This document shows, piece after piece, positions 1-8,683 of a stretch of DNA of 64,000 nt; the first letter of the stretch is position 1, and the number at the start of each line of letters is the position of its first letter. The notes beneath the pieces were generated by a model, which saw nothing but the letters and a program-made list of their open reading frames with translations, did not search any database and was not told the origin of the DNA. The position numbers and the translations under genes are program-made. Origin of the DNA: Chlorobiota bacterium (GTDB lineage Bacteria > Bacteroidota > Ignavibacteria > Kapaibacteriales > NICIL-2); contig JAOAGY010000032.1 in assembly GCA_026415505.1 (NCBI GenBank), positions 124,001 to 188,000 of the forward strand. Reading direction: 5' to 3'.

Positions 1-211
1 CCTCGATACGTGCACAATGAACGATGAGTGGATTGTCGTGCGGACGTCCTTTGACTTGAAATATCTGCTCGATGGCGCGCTCGTCGCCAATACGTGCAGC
101 CAGTCCGTAAACGGTCTCAGTTGGAATAGCGACCAGCTTGCCTTCACGCAAAAGCGATGCAGCACGCTCGATGTCGTCCGGTTTCGATGCATCCAATCGA
201 AGTGTCGTCAT
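1..211 (-). CDS. tsaC: Threonylcarbamoyl-AMP synthase (TsaC/Sua5 family), 3' end cut by the window edge
   Basis: The reverse strand from an ATG at 211 reads about 70 residues of a YrdC/Sua5-type protein before the window ends. Visible hallmarks are PTETVYGLAAR near residue 30 and VKGRPHDNPL near residue 55, the nucleotide- and threonine-binding signatures of the family. The enzyme makes threonylcarbamoyl-AMP from threonine, bicarbonate and ATP for the t6A37 modification of ANN-decoding tRNAs. It starts only 7 bases after the stop of the peptide-binding lipoprotein gene, so it is probably the last visible member of a gatA-lipoprotein-tsaC operon. Whether it is the short TsaC or long Sua5 form cannot be told because the C-terminus is outside. 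Confidence 0.88.
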   Translation of the reverse strand, partial: MTTLRLDASKPDDIERAASLLREGKLVAIPTETVYGLAARIGDERAIEQIFQVKGRPHDNPLIVHCARIE

Positions 212-218
212 GGAGTTC

Positions 219-1955
219 TCACCAAGCGAACCACACGTGCTTCAGGATCGGTCGCGCCATCGGATCGAGCGGGTAATTCCGCACGTAGCGGTGCACCAGT
301 CGGTAGTGATTTTCGTAGAACAGCATCGCAGCCGGAGCGTCGCGCATGATGAGTCGTTCGGCTGCAGCATACAGCGACAACCGTGTGTTGGGATCGGTGG
401 TTGTTGTCGCGCGTGTCAGCAGGGCAGTCACAGTATCGTTCTTGTATCGCGTACTATTGGGATAGCTCGGTGCCGCCGTGTCCGCAGGGACATAGCGACC
501 ATCGAACAGGCTCAAGAAGTTTTCGACGTCGGGGTAGTCGCCGTACCATCGTGTTCCCCACATGCTGAGCTGCCCGCGTTCAGCCATGTCGAGAAATTGT
601 GCCAACTGGACGGTTTCGATCCGAACGTTTAGACCGAGGTGTTCTGCAAGCATCGCTTGAATCGCCTCGGCAACCTGTACCAACCGGGGTTCGGGATAGA
701 TCGTTAGAACAATATCGCGCAGTCCCTGGCGTGCAAATGCCGTCTGTGAAAAGAGTCGTCGTGCACGTTCGGGATCGAAGGAATAGCCTGGAATTGTCGA
801 GATGTCGTAGTTGGCGAGCACCGGCGGTGTGACACCGTGTTCCGCGGGTGCATAGGGAGAGTTGCGTGCAACAAAACGAACGATGCGCTCGCGATCGATA
901 GCCCAGGAAATTGCACGGCGGAGTTGTACTTCTGTAAACGGTTCGGTCGCACAGTTGAAGTCGATAAACCACGTCAATAGTGCTGGGCAAACTTGCAGAC
1001 TGCAAGAGTAGTTCGCGCGCAAGCGACGTGTGCGGGTATCGAGCAGGACGTCGAAGAACTCTGTCGGTAGTGAATACGATTCGTCGAGATGCCCGTCGAG
1101 AAACTCCCGCAGTTGAACTTTGTCGTCTTTGACGAAGCTAATGAAAACCGAGTCGAGGTAGGGCAGGCGATTACCCCAACGATCATGCTGCCAGTACCGC
1201 TGGTTGCGGACGAGCAGCATCCCGTAATCATCTTTCCACCACACCAGACGAAACGGTCCCGTTCCCACCGGATGGCGGAAAAAGTCGTTGCCGTAATATT
1301 CGACAGCTTCACGGGGGACAACACACGCAAACGCATTAGCCAGCTGCAGGAGGAATGGGGCATAGGGCCGTTCGAGTTCGATAACGAGCGTCGAATCGTT
1401 CGGGGCGACGATGCCGGTGATCGTCGTTACTGTGGTATCGCCTCGTGTTCGGGCAGTATAGTACTGTGTCGCTCCTCGCACTTTGTCTTTGAAAATCCAA
1501 AATGCTGTTGTCCGCGCCAATGGGTCGCACGCGCGAGTGAGCGAATAGACAACATCGCGGGCTGTCATCGTTCGTCCGCGTCCACTGGGGAAGCATGGAT
1601 CGTCGTGGAAGACGACATCAGTGCGAAGGTGAAACGTGTATCGCAGACCATCCGGAGAAATTTCCCATGCCCGTGCCAATTCCGGTTGCGGCTGCAAGAG
1701 CGAATCGAACGTGATGAGCCGGTCGAACACCTGGAGTGCAATATCATCGGCTAACTTGCTGGTGATGAGCACCGGATCGAGTCCGTTCGGATTGCCGCGC
1801 AACATGTTGATGCGATACATGCCACCATATCGCACACCGCCGCTTGCTGGACGGAGGCTGTGTACGGTAGTTCGGTTCTTGCAGGACGTAATTGACGCTG
1901 CCAATACCGAACCAGCAAGCAGCAGCGCGGCTATCCGGCTCGGTCGGACAAGCAT
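219..1955 (-). CDS. Peptide/solute-binding lipoprotein of ABC transporter family 5 (DppA/OppA-like)
   Basis: The 578-residue product begins with a basic n-region and hydrophobic stretch ending in a lipobox (ITSC, Cys25), so it should be a lipid-anchored periplasmic protein. The body has the family 5 binding-protein pattern: GLDPVLITSKLADDIALQVFDRL near the start, a YTFHLRTDVVFHDD block, VGTGPFRLVWW, and a late domain with AISWAIDRERIVRF. Known members deliver oligopeptides, dipeptides or nickel complexes to a permease, but none of the permease or ATPase genes lies in this window, so the substrate is unknown. Its start overlaps the end of gatA by 25 bases, implying co-transcription with it. 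Confidence 0.88.
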   Translation of the reverse strand: MLVRPSRIAALLLAGSVLAASITSCKNRTTVHSLRPASGGVRYGGMYRINMLRGNPNGLDPVLITSKLADDIALQVFDRLITFDSLLQPQPELARAWEISPDGLRYTFHLRTDVVFHDDPCFPSGRGRTMTARDVVYSLTRACDPLARTTAFWIFKDKVRGATQYYTARTRGDTTVTTITGIVAPNDSTLVIELERPYAPFLLQLANAFACVVPREAVEYYGNDFFRHPVGTGPFRLVWWKDDYGMLLVRNQRYWQHDRWGNRLPYLDSVFISFVKDDKVQLREFLDGHLDESYSLPTEFFDVLLDTRTRRLRANYSCSLQVCPALLTWFIDFNCATEPFTEVQLRRAISWAIDRERIVRFVARNSPYAPAEHGVTPPVLANYDISTIPGYSFDPERARRLFSQTAFARQGLRDIVLTIYPEPRLVQVAEAIQAMLAEHLGLNVRIETVQLAQFLDMAERGQLSMWGTRWYGDYPDVENFLSLFDGRYVPADTAAPSYPNSTRYKNDTVTALLTRATTTTDPNTRLSLYAAAERLIMRDAPAAMLFYENHYRLVHRYVRNYPLDPMARPILKHVWFAW

Positions 1956-3364
1956 CGTTCGATGTCGTGAGCGATACGGAGCAAGTAATCGTCGGCATTC
2001 AGCGGTGCCTGAAGCTGGATGCCGATCGGGAGTCTATCCGACGATCGCCCTGCCGGGATGCTCAACGCCGGTAATCCAGCCAGATTTGCCGATACCGTCA
2101 ACACATCGTTGAGGTACATCGCAAGCGGATCGCTGATTTTCTCACCGATTCGGAAAGCCGGCGTCGGGGTCGTCGGAAGAATCACAGCGTCACACCGAGC
2201 GAAAATGTCTCGGTAGTTCTCGACGATCCACCGCCGCGCGCGCTGTGCCTTGCCGTAGAACGCTTCGTAGTAGCCAGCAGAGAGAACATAGGTGCCGAGC
2301 ATAATTCGTCGCCTGACCTCAGGACCGAATCCCACTGTCCGGGTGGCGGTTACGATGTCCTCGCCGTCGGTATCGGCGCGAAAACCGTACCGTATGCCAT
2401 CGTAGCGTGCTAAGTTCGACGATGCTTCGGCAGTAGCCAAGATGTAGTACGTCGGTATCCATGCGTCGATGGAGAAGAAGTCAACCTCGACGGTCGAGTA
2501 ACCGTGGGCGCGAAGACGATCGAGGACGTCCTCGTATGTGCGGCGCACATCACTGCTGACGCTATCGAGAATGGCTTTGCCAACGACGCCGAGTCGTGCA
2601 CGTTGTTCGGAGATCGCAAAGGGCGAAGGCGCTGCCTCGATGGGCGGTAGGTGTGAGGTTGTGCTGTCATGTGGGTCATGTCCCGAAATGACGCTTGCTA
2701 CGAGGGCTGCATCGGATACGGAACGAGTTAGTGGTCCGATCTGATCGAGCGACGATGCAAATGCGACCAATCCAAAACGGCTCACGCGGCCGTAGGATGG
2801 CTTGAAGCCGACTACACCACAGAAGGCAGCGGGCTGACGTATCGAACCCCCCGTATCCGATCCGAGTGCGGTATGCGCCATTCCTGCTGCTACAGCAATT
2901 GCTGAGCCGCCCGACGAGCCTCCTGGCACAAATTCTGGGTTGTGCGGATTTCGAGCAACGCTGTAAAACGAATTTTCGTTCGACGAGCCCATTGCGAACT
3001 CGTCGAGATTGGTTTTACCAATGATGATTGCGCCGGCTTCCTGAATTCGTTCGACCACTGTTGCGTCGTACACGGGCAGGAACGAATCGAGCATTCGAGA
3101 CGCACACGTGGTACGAATTCCGCGTGTGGATATGTTGTCCTTGATTGCGACAATCATTCCTTCCAGCGGTCGGGGGGTGCTGTTGCGAAAACGGCGATCG
3201 CTTTCCTCGGCGGCGTGACGCGCTCGATCGGCGCAGACGGTGATAAAAGCGCCGAGATGTTCGTTGATGCGAATGGCTTCGAGCGCACGCTCGACCTCGT
3301 CTACACAGCACGTCGTTCCATCGAGTACGCGCTGGCGAAAAAGAGTGTATGTTTCCGTTACCAT
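1931..3364 (-). CDS. gatA: Aspartyl/glutamyl-tRNA(Asn/Gln) amidotransferase subunit A
   Basis: The 477-residue protein is a full-length amidase-signature enzyme. The catalytic Ser-cisSer-Lys triad is readable: Lys75 in VAIKDNIS, Ser150 in GGSSGGSA and Ser174 in SDTGGSIRQPA. GatA releases ammonia from glutamine and passes it to GatB, which amidates Glu-tRNA(Gln) or Asp-tRNA(Asn). Length and the FKPSYGRVSRFGLVAFASSLDQIGP block fit GatA better than generic amidases. The partners gatB and gatC are not in the window. The start is an ATG at 3364; the gene is followed without a gap by the binding-protein gene. Confidence 0.95.
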   Translation of the reverse strand: MVTETYTLFRQRVLDGTTCCVDEVERALEAIRINEHLGAFITVCADRARHAAEESDRRFRNSTPRPLEGMIVAIKDNISTRGIRTTCASRMLDSFLPVYDATVVERIQEAGAIIIGKTNLDEFAMGSSNENSFYSVARNPHNPEFVPGGSSGGSAIAVAAGMAHTALGSDTGGSIRQPAAFCGVVGFKPSYGRVSRFGLVAFASSLDQIGPLTRSVSDAALVASVISGHDPHDSTTSHLPPIEAAPSPFAISEQRARLGVVGKAILDSVSSDVRRTYEDVLDRLRAHGYSTVEVDFFSIDAWIPTYYILATAEASSNLARYDGIRYGFRADTDGEDIVTATRTVGFGPEVRRRIMLGTYVLSAGYYEAFYGKAQRARRWIVENYRDIFARCDAVILPTTPTPAFRIGEKISDPLAMYLNDVLTVSANLAGLPALSIPAGRSSDRLPIGIQLQAPLNADDYLLRIAHDIERCLSDRAG

Positions 3365-3441
3365 GCAGTGGAGTCGCTATACATTGAGATTCGAACGACG
3401 GGAAATACACGTGTGCTCTACCTCGTAGGGTGCACAGCGGT

Positions 3442-3720
3442 TCACTGTTTGTTCTGGTTGCCTTCCGGTGATTCGATCGCCTGTGGCAGGCGTACCAACG
3501 TTTCGCCGACGATGCGAGATTCGTCGCTGAGTGGTTGCACCTGTTCAGCGACAGCGGTATTGATTTGCCGCACCTGCTCGACGAGTTCTTCCTGTGCCTT
3601 ACGGACTTTTTGGACGCCTTTCCCGATCAGTTGAGCGACTTCGGGAATCTTTTTCGGACCGAACAACAGCAACACGACGAGCAGAATCAGTAGCAGTTCA
3701 CCGCCACCGATGTCGAACAT
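3442..3720 (-). CDS. Sec-independent (Tat) translocase protein, TatA/TatB-like, 92 aa
   Basis: The product starts MFDIGGGELLLILLVVLLLFGPKKIPEVAQLIGKG: a short transmembrane helix, the FGPKKIPE hinge and an amphipathic helix, as in TatA/TatB proteins of the twin-arginine translocase. The tail (residues 40-92) is charged and helical with many Glu/Gln. The MFDIG opening is TatB-like while FGPKKIPE is common in TatA, so I leave the subunit undecided. It lies 3 bases downstream of a second Tat protein gene. No tatC is present in the window. Confidence 0.85.
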   Translation of the reverse strand: MFDIGGGELLLILLVVLLLFGPKKIPEVAQLIGKGVQKVRKAQEELVEQVRQINTAVAEQVQPLSDESRIVGETLVRLPQAIESPEGNQNKQ

Positions 3721-3723
3721 TGC

Positions 3724-3903
3724 TTATTGGGCGTCGTGTTTATCGTTCTGTGGTTGGCTCGGCTGACCGCTGGCTGCCTGCTTGAATTCGCGGATGCCCG
3801 CGCCGAGTCCCCGCATAAGTTCGGGGATTTTGCGCCCGCCGAATATGAGCAGTGCGACCAGTAATATCACCAGCCATTCCATTCCGCCAGGGAGACCGAA
3901 CAT
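3724..3903 (-). CDS. tatA: Sec-independent protein translocase TatA, 59 aa
   Basis: From ATG 3903 the gene encodes a 59-residue protein with an N-terminal membrane helix (residues 9-21), the hinge [14 protein letters not shown] and a short charged amphipathic tail ending in NDKHDAQ. This is the pore-forming TatA pattern for export of folded twin-arginine substrates. I chose ATG 3903 because a GAGGT sits 7 bases upstream and the upstream in-frame extension would overlap the end of purQ and break the short TatA N-terminus. It is immediately followed by the larger TatA/B-like gene. Confidence 0.85.
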   Translation of the reverse strand: MFGLPGGMEWLVILLVALLIFGGRKIPELMRGLGAGIREFKQAASGQPSQPQNDKHDAQ

Positions 3904-3940
3904 GGCAAATACCTCGGTTGATGGTTGAACTCGCACGCTA

Positions 3941-4645
3941 TTAGACACCGACGTTCTCGAAATAGTGCACGAGCGATCGAAAGATGCCGCATCCATCCTC
4001 GCTGCCGAGAAGCGCTTGGCAAGCCCGCTCCGGATGAGGCATCAGACCGACAACATTGCCAGCGCGATTGCTGATTCCGGCAATATTGTTCGCCGAGCCA
4101 TTGGGATTTGCTTCGAGCGTGACGGCGCCATTGGGGTCGGTGTAGCGAAAGACGACCTGACCATTGGCTTCCAATTCTTCCAAGACGTCGGGCGATGCAT
4201 AGTACCGACCTTCGCCGTGAGCAATCGGAAGGGAAAGCAACTGACCGTGAGCGAGTACCGATGTGAACGGCGTCGAAGTACTTTCGACTCGGACGAACAC
4301 GCGACGGCAGATGAATCGTTGTTGGGCGTTGCGCAGTAGTGCGCCGGGAAGCAATCCAGCCTCGGTGAGAATTTGAAATCCGTTGCAGATACCGAGTACG
4401 GGTTTGCCTCGCTCCGCAAAACGAGCGACCTCCGGCATGATGCGTGAAAACCGTGCGATTGCACCGCTGCGGAGATAATCGCCATAGGAAAAACCACCGG
4501 GCAAGACAACGCACTCGATGTCCGAAGGAATTGCGCGGTCTCCATGCCAAAGAAACTCCGCCTCGAGACCGTCGGTTATGCTGGCAGCATAGAAAGCATC
4601 CCGGTCGCAATTCGAACCCGGGAACACGACGATGCCTACTTTCAT
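3941..4645 (-). CDS. purQ: Phosphoribosylformylglycinamidine synthase, glutaminase subunit PurQ
   Basis: This 234-residue class I glutamine amidotransferase supplies ammonia to the FGAM synthase complex (step 4 of purine synthesis) together with PurS and PurL. The nucleophile is Cys87 in GICNGFQIL; the start [28 protein letters not shown] and the C-terminal PHPER motif containing the catalytic His and Glu are all present. The ATG overlaps the stop of purS in an ATGA, suggesting translational coupling. The large subunit purL is not in the window. Confidence 0.95.
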   Translation of the reverse strand: MKVGIVVFPGSNCDRDAFYAASITDGLEAEFLWHGDRAIPSDIECVVLPGGFSYGDYLRSGAIARFSRIMPEVARFAERGKPVLGICNGFQILTEAGLLPGALLRNAQQRFICRRVFVRVESTSTPFTSVLAHGQLLSLPIAHGEGRYYASPDVLEELEANGQVVFRYTDPNGAVTLEANPNGSANNIAGISNRAGNVVGLMPHPERACQALLGSEDGCGIFRSLVHYFENVGV

Positions 4646-4899
4646 GCAGTTTCCTCCAGCGCAATGGTATAATCTTCGACGACGGGGTTAGCGAGCAATT
4701 GCTGGCTCATTTGAGCGCATCGCTCCTGCGCAGTCTGTTCATCTGGAGCATCGAGGTCCAGTGTGATGTGCTTACCGATTCGTACATGCCGTACCTCCGA
4801 AAATCCGAGCGAGTGCAATGCATGTTCGACGGTTTTACCCTGGACGTCGAGTATTGCAGGGCGGAGGGTGACGGTGATCGTTGCGCGGTACTGTGGCAT
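4642..4899 (-). CDS. purS: Phosphoribosylformylglycinamidine synthase, PurS subunit
   Basis: A small protein of about 85 residues with the PurS pattern [21 protein letters not shown] followed by [20 protein letters not shown]. PurS bridges PurQ and PurL in the three-part FGAM synthase of non-proteobacterial species. An in-frame TTG at 4911 would add four residues, but the ATG at 4899 aligns better with known PurS starts; neither has ideal Shine-Dalgarno spacing (a GAGG lies 13 bases before the ATG). It overlaps purQ by four bases. Confidence 0.92.
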   Translation of the reverse strand: MPQYRATITVTLRPAILDVQGKTVEHALHSLGFSEVRHVRIGKHITLDLDAPDEQTAQERCAQMSQQLLANPVVEDYTIALEETA

Positions 4900-4907
4900 C
4901 GTTATTG

Positions 4908-5675
4908 TCAATCCTCGAAATCTTCGAATGCGAGTCGTTCTTGTGCGCGCTGGCGCAATAGCCGGACGGCGTGACGGACAGCGCCTTGGAGAATGTACGT
5001 GATCATGAGAGGAAACACAAGCAATCCACCGCTGACGATAGCGATAACTATGCCGCCGACGAACGCGATCGTAAACACCGGACGTTTGGCGATCGCTTTT
5101 GCCGTCGGACGCGGTATATTGTCGTATCGAATCCTGCTGACCATCGCTGCAGCAGTGACGACCACTGCAAAATTAGTAGTCACTTCGATCCACTCCGACG
5201 GCACACGTCCTGGCAGAAGGCAAAACACACCGTAGGAAACGAGAGTGAGTGCAGCAGCGGGAATCGGCAATCCGCGGAAGTAGAGCTTGTCTTCCAGCGA
5301 TGTCAACTCCACGTTGAACCGTGCCAAGCGATACGCTCCTGCCATCGCAGGCAACGCAGCAAGAAGTAATCCCGCTGGACCGTGGTCGCGATAGCAGAGT
5401 ACGTACAACATCACAGATGGCGCAATGCCAAACGACACGACATCGCAGAGCGAATCGAGTTCGACACCGAGTTCACTGGCGGCTCGTATCCACCGAGCTA
5501 CGATACCATCGAGCATATCGAAAATCGCCGCAGCCGCAACGTACATTCCGCCAATGTACACCGCAACGCTGTTGTCGAGTCCATGGGCAAAATGAACAAT
5601 GGCTAAAAAGCCACTGAAGAGGTTTCCCAGCGTAAACAAATTCGGGATGATCGAACGTGTCACGCGCAGCGTCAT
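4908..5675 (-). CDS. pssA: CDP-diacylglycerol--serine O-phosphatidyltransferase
   Basis: A 255-residue polytopic membrane protein of the CDP-alcohol phosphatidyltransferase family. The signature DGx2ARx8Gx3Dx3D is visible as DGIVARWIRAASELGVELD followed by SLCD. It makes phosphatidylserine from CDP-diacylglycerol and serine, and sits directly downstream (25 bases) of phosphatidylserine decarboxylase, so the pair forms the phosphatidylethanolamine branch. The C-terminal third holds several hydrophobic segments. Confidence 0.94.
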   Translation of the reverse strand: MTLRVTRSIIPNLFTLGNLFSGFLAIVHFAHGLDNSVAVYIGGMYVAAAAIFDMLDGIVARWIRAASELGVELDSLCDVVSFGIAPSVMLYVLCYRDHGPAGLLLAALPAMAGAYRLARFNVELTSLEDKLYFRGLPIPAAALTLVSYGVFCLLPGRVPSEWIEVTTNFAVVVTAAAMVSRIRYDNIPRPTAKAIAKRPVFTIAFVGGIVIAIVSGGLLVFPLMITYILQGAVRHAVRLLRQRAQERLAFEDFED

Positions 5676-5700
5676 ACCAGGCTGTGAACCGATAGTGTGA

Positions 5701-6360
5701 TCATGGCAGTTCGGCGATGATAGTTTCGGCAGCCCGGACGCGATCGCCTACCCCGACTGTGATCCTTGAGCCGGTCGGGAGAAAAACATCCATGCGTGAC
5801 CCGAACTTCATCATCCCGAACCGCTCACCCGCTTGCACTGTGTCGCCGACCTTCGTATCGAAGACGATTCGTCGAGCCAGAATACCCGTGATTTGGCGGA
5901 AGAACACACGCCCACGCATCGTTCGAACACCGATCGAAGAACGCTCGTTCAGCTCGGAGCTTTTCGGGTGCCATGCAACGAGATATGTGCCCGGATGATA
6001 ACGCACGTACTCGACGATACCGCTGACGGGATAGCGGTTGACATGGACATCGAGCGGTGACAGGAAAATACTTATCCGAATAGCTGCTTCGCCGAGATAT
6101 TCGGATTCGACCACCTCGGCGATTTGCACAACTCGTCCATCAGCCGGGGAGAAAACAGCGCCATCTCCGTGCGGTGGTACAGTACGCTCAGGATCGCGAA
6201 AAAACCAGAACGCAAACGCGATTGTCACAGCTGCGATACCGCCGAGCAGGATAGCGACAGCGGTGTGGCTGCGCAGCAAATACGCGACCACTCCGATGGC
6301 TATACCGATCCCGACAAGGACAAAAAAGTTGTCGTAACCGTAACGGGTGACGATACTCAC
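5701..6360 (-). CDS. psd: Phosphatidylserine decarboxylase (short, archaeal-type)
   Basis: Converts phosphatidylserine to phosphatidylethanolamine. The protein has two early hydrophobic segments, the FFRDPER and FSPADGRVV motifs, and MKFGSRMDVFLP near the C-terminus, where self-cleavage between Gly and Ser creates the pyruvoyl group. I place the start at GTG 6360 (219 aa), because that matches the usual length of the short-form enzymes; the open frame continues upstream to 6582, but the extra 74 residues look unrelated and would run into dnaN. Function and pairing with pssA are clear; the start is inferred. Confidence 0.9.
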   Translation of the reverse strand: MSIVTRYGYDNFFVLVGIGIAIGVVAYLLRSHTAVAILLGGIAAVTIAFAFWFFRDPERTVPPHGDGAVFSPADGRVVQIAEVVESEYLGEAAIRISIFLSPLDVHVNRYPVSGIVEYVRYHPGTYLVAWHPKSSELNERSSIGVRTMRGRVFFRQITGILARRIVFDTKVGDTVQAGERFGMMKFGSRMDVFLPTGSRITVGVGDRVRAAETIIAELP

Positions 6361-6531
6361 GTTCGATACTCGCAAGAAGTCAGTTCGTAATTTGCAGTCC
6401 GCAATACCGTCGAGATACGGTGCACTCGATGACGGTTTGGAGGACCGACCTGCATGGATGCTTATCAGTTTCAAAACTACGGTCCGTACGGTGCACGTTA
6501 CCACTTTGTCGAACACTGAGCCGAGTTGATC

Positions 6532-7629
6532 ATGCACATTGCACACACGACGATCTCGGATTTGGTCACTGCTCTCGGTCACGTTATTCCTGCTGTGCCG
6601 CCGAAATCAACGCTCTTCGTCCTCGAACACATCTTGCTCGATGCCGACGGCGACATGCTCGAACTCACGGCAACGGACACCGAGCTTGCAATCACCGCAA
6701 AACTTGCGGCGCATATTACGAGCAGCGGGAAAGTCCTCGTGCCTGCACGCAAGTTCTACGACATCGCTCGCGCATTGCCAGACGATGCATCGTGCGAGCT
6801 TGCTCTAAGCGACGGCTTCATCGTGATCAAAACAGCATCGGGACATTATCGCTTGCCTACGCTCGATGCAGGCGAGTTCCCGGAGTTGCCACATGCCGAG
6901 CATGCACAGACGGTGACAATCAGCGCAAGCGATGCACAGCTCATCGCAACGAGTGTGGCGTATGCTGCGACGACTGAACAATACCGACCTGCAATGACCG
7001 GAGTCAAATTCGAGATCGGACCAGAGTTCATTGCAGTCGCAACCGACGGCTACAGGCTCGCAACGGTCTCGATGCCGGTCGGATCGAGTGGAAGCCAGAT
7101 CGAAGCGATCGTGCCTGCTCGTGTCGTCGAACTCTTAGCGAAAGCCGAGTCCGATGTCACGATCGGGCTCGGCAAAACGCATGCTCTCATCGAAAGCGAT
7201 GGTCAGCGCATCGTTACCAGACTCATTGACGAAGCCTATCCACAATGGCGCAACGTGCTCCCATCCAGTAGCGACAAGTTCGCTACGCTCGATCGTCAAG
7301 TGCTGCTGAAAGCACTCCGGCGTGTGGCGCTGCTCGCGAGCAACACAAGTCAGCTTGTCCGCTTTCGGTTCGATGGTACAAACCTCGTTCTTATCGTCAC
7401 CGATGCGGATACTGGCGCTCATGCCGAAGAGGCTCTCGAATGCGAGTACACCGGCGAGCCGATCGAGATCGGTTTCAACAGCAAGTACATCATCGAAGCA
7501 CTCGCACACCTGCCGAGCCAGCGTGTGACGATGGCAATGACTGCACCATCGCGTGCAGCGCTCATCACACCTGCCGAGCAAACGCCGGTATCGATCGCGA
7601 AGCTTGTCATGCCAATGAGGATCGGTTGA
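6532..7629 (+). CDS. dnaN: DNA polymerase III beta subunit (sliding clamp)
   Basis: A 365-residue protein with the three-domain clamp pattern: FVLEHILLDADGDMLELTATDTELAI in domain I, PAMTGVKFEIGPEFIAVATDGYRLA in domain II, and a C-terminal tail ending KLVMPMRIG, close to the usual VMPMR(L/I) end. It encircles DNA and tethers polymerase III. ATG 6532 is used rather than the in-frame TTG 6526. Unlike the common dnaA-dnaN-recF order, here the clamp gene is flanked by psd (divergent) and a sugar-kinase gene, so the replication origin is not implied by this locus. Confidence 0.96.
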   Translation: MHIAHTTISDLVTALGHVIPAVPPKSTLFVLEHILLDADGDMLELTATDTELAITAKLAAHITSSGKVLVPARKFYDIARALPDDASCELALSDGFIVIKTASGHYRLPTLDAGEFPELPHAEHAQTVTISASDAQLIATSVAYAATTEQYRPAMTGVKFEIGPEFIAVATDGYRLATVSMPVGSSGSQIEAIVPARVVELLAKAESDVTIGLGKTHALIESDGQRIVTRLIDEAYPQWRNVLPSSSDKFATLDRQVLLKALRRVALLASNTSQLVRFRFDGTNLVLIVTDADTGAHAEEALECEYTGEPIEIGFNSKYIIEALAHLPSQRVTMAMTAPSRAALITPAEQTPVSIAKLVMPMRIG

Positions 7630-7644
7630 CGCTGGTTCTTACCG

Positions 7645-8625
7645 ATGACTTCGATGCATCGTGTCGCGATTGGATTCGATGTCGGCGGAACGACGATCAA
7701 AGCCGGGGTCGTCGCTTCCGATGTCGGCGGAAAAATCGAAATCGTGGCATCGGCAGACGTTGCGACCGATGCACTGAGTGCACCCTCGGAATTCGTCGAA
7801 CTCGTTGCCGATCAATGCCGAAAGTTCTGCATTGCGTATCCTGAGATCGAGGCGGTCGGTGTGGGATTCCCCTCGTGTGTCGCATGGGAGGCTGGAACGG
7901 TCTCGAAGCCGCCGAACATTCGATGGTGGAGCCAGGATGATTATCCGCTCAGAGACATTCTCTGCGCTCAGATAGGCTTGCCCGTTTCGCTCGATAACGA
8001 TGCCAATGTCGCTGCGTTTGCCGAGCTACAGGTCGGCGTCGGGCGCTCGCTACGGTCGTTTTTGTTGGTGACGCTCGGAACCGGTGTCGGTGGAGCGCTT
8101 GTTCTCGATCGCAAGCTCTATCGCGGTGATCGCGGCGGCGCCGGTGAAATCGGACACATGATTTATGAACCCACAGTGCCGCCTCAAAACCCGATGTGGC
8201 GAACAGGCATTCTCGAAGCATACATTGGACGCGATGCTATCGTTGCGCGTGCTCGCCAGATTCTTGGACGAGATCCTTCATCGGCACTGTCACAGCTCGG
8301 AGACGCACTCGATGTCGCTGAGATCGGCGCTGCTGCGCGTGCAGGAGATCGTGTTGCCGTCGAAACGATCATCGAAACGGCGCACATCTTCGGTATCGGT
8401 TTGGCATCGGCACTCGCTCTCATCGGTATCGAACACGTCGTCGTCACCGGTGGTATCGCCGGACTGCCGCCATTATTCTACGAGGAAACGCTTGCTACAC
8501 TCCGCCAGCGTGCGATTCCAACCATTGCCGAACGCGTTATGCTCTATCGCTCTCCATTGGGACAAACAGCGGGAATCATCGGTGCGGCGTTGCTTGCACT
8601 CTCGCACGCTGCGGCGTCTGTATGA
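7645..8625 (+). CDS. ROK-family kinase (glucokinase-like) lacking the zinc cysteines
   Basis: A 326-residue protein with the ROK/ASKHA fold signatures: ATP-phosphate loop GFDVGGTTIKAG at the start, LDNDANVAAFAE carrying the catalytic Asp, LGTGVGGALVLD, and GEIGHM. Family members phosphorylate glucose or N-acetyl sugars. In most of them GH is followed by CxCGxxGCxE, which binds zinc; here that stretch reads NPMWRTGILE, so all three cysteines are replaced while the Glu is kept. The gene starts 15 bases after dnaN. Substrate cannot be assigned from sequence; glucokinase is the default guess. Confidence 0.85.
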   Translation: MTSMHRVAIGFDVGGTTIKAGVVASDVGGKIEIVASADVATDALSAPSEFVELVADQCRKFCIAYPEIEAVGVGFPSCVAWEAGTVSKPPNIRWWSQDDYPLRDILCAQIGLPVSLDNDANVAAFAELQVGVGRSLRSFLLVTLGTGVGGALVLDRKLYRGDRGGAGEIGHMIYEPTVPPQNPMWRTGILEAYIGRDAIVARARQILGRDPSSALSQLGDALDVAEIGAAARAGDRVAVETIIETAHIFGIGLASALALIGIEHVVVTGGIAGLPPLFYEETLATLRQRAIPTIAERVMLYRSPLGQTAGIIGAALLALSHAAASV

Positions 8626-8628
8626 CGC

Positions 8629-8636
8629 TATTTTCG
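8629..8636 (+). promoter_or_regulatory. Promoter -7 element (TATTTTCG) upstream of uvrA
   Basis: TATTTTCG lies 47 bases before the uvrA ATG and matches the element found before recN, lipA and the SRP RNA in this window. No good upstream TTTG partner is seen, so this is a weaker case. Confidence 0.4.
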
Positions 8637-8683
8637 AGGTTATATCGGAACGAAATTCTGCATATCCCATCTATTGCTAAGCG

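Noticed and set aside
7237-7248. DnaA-box-like CTATCCACA inside dnaN
   Set aside because: A single one-mismatch copy inside a coding region, with no cluster around it.
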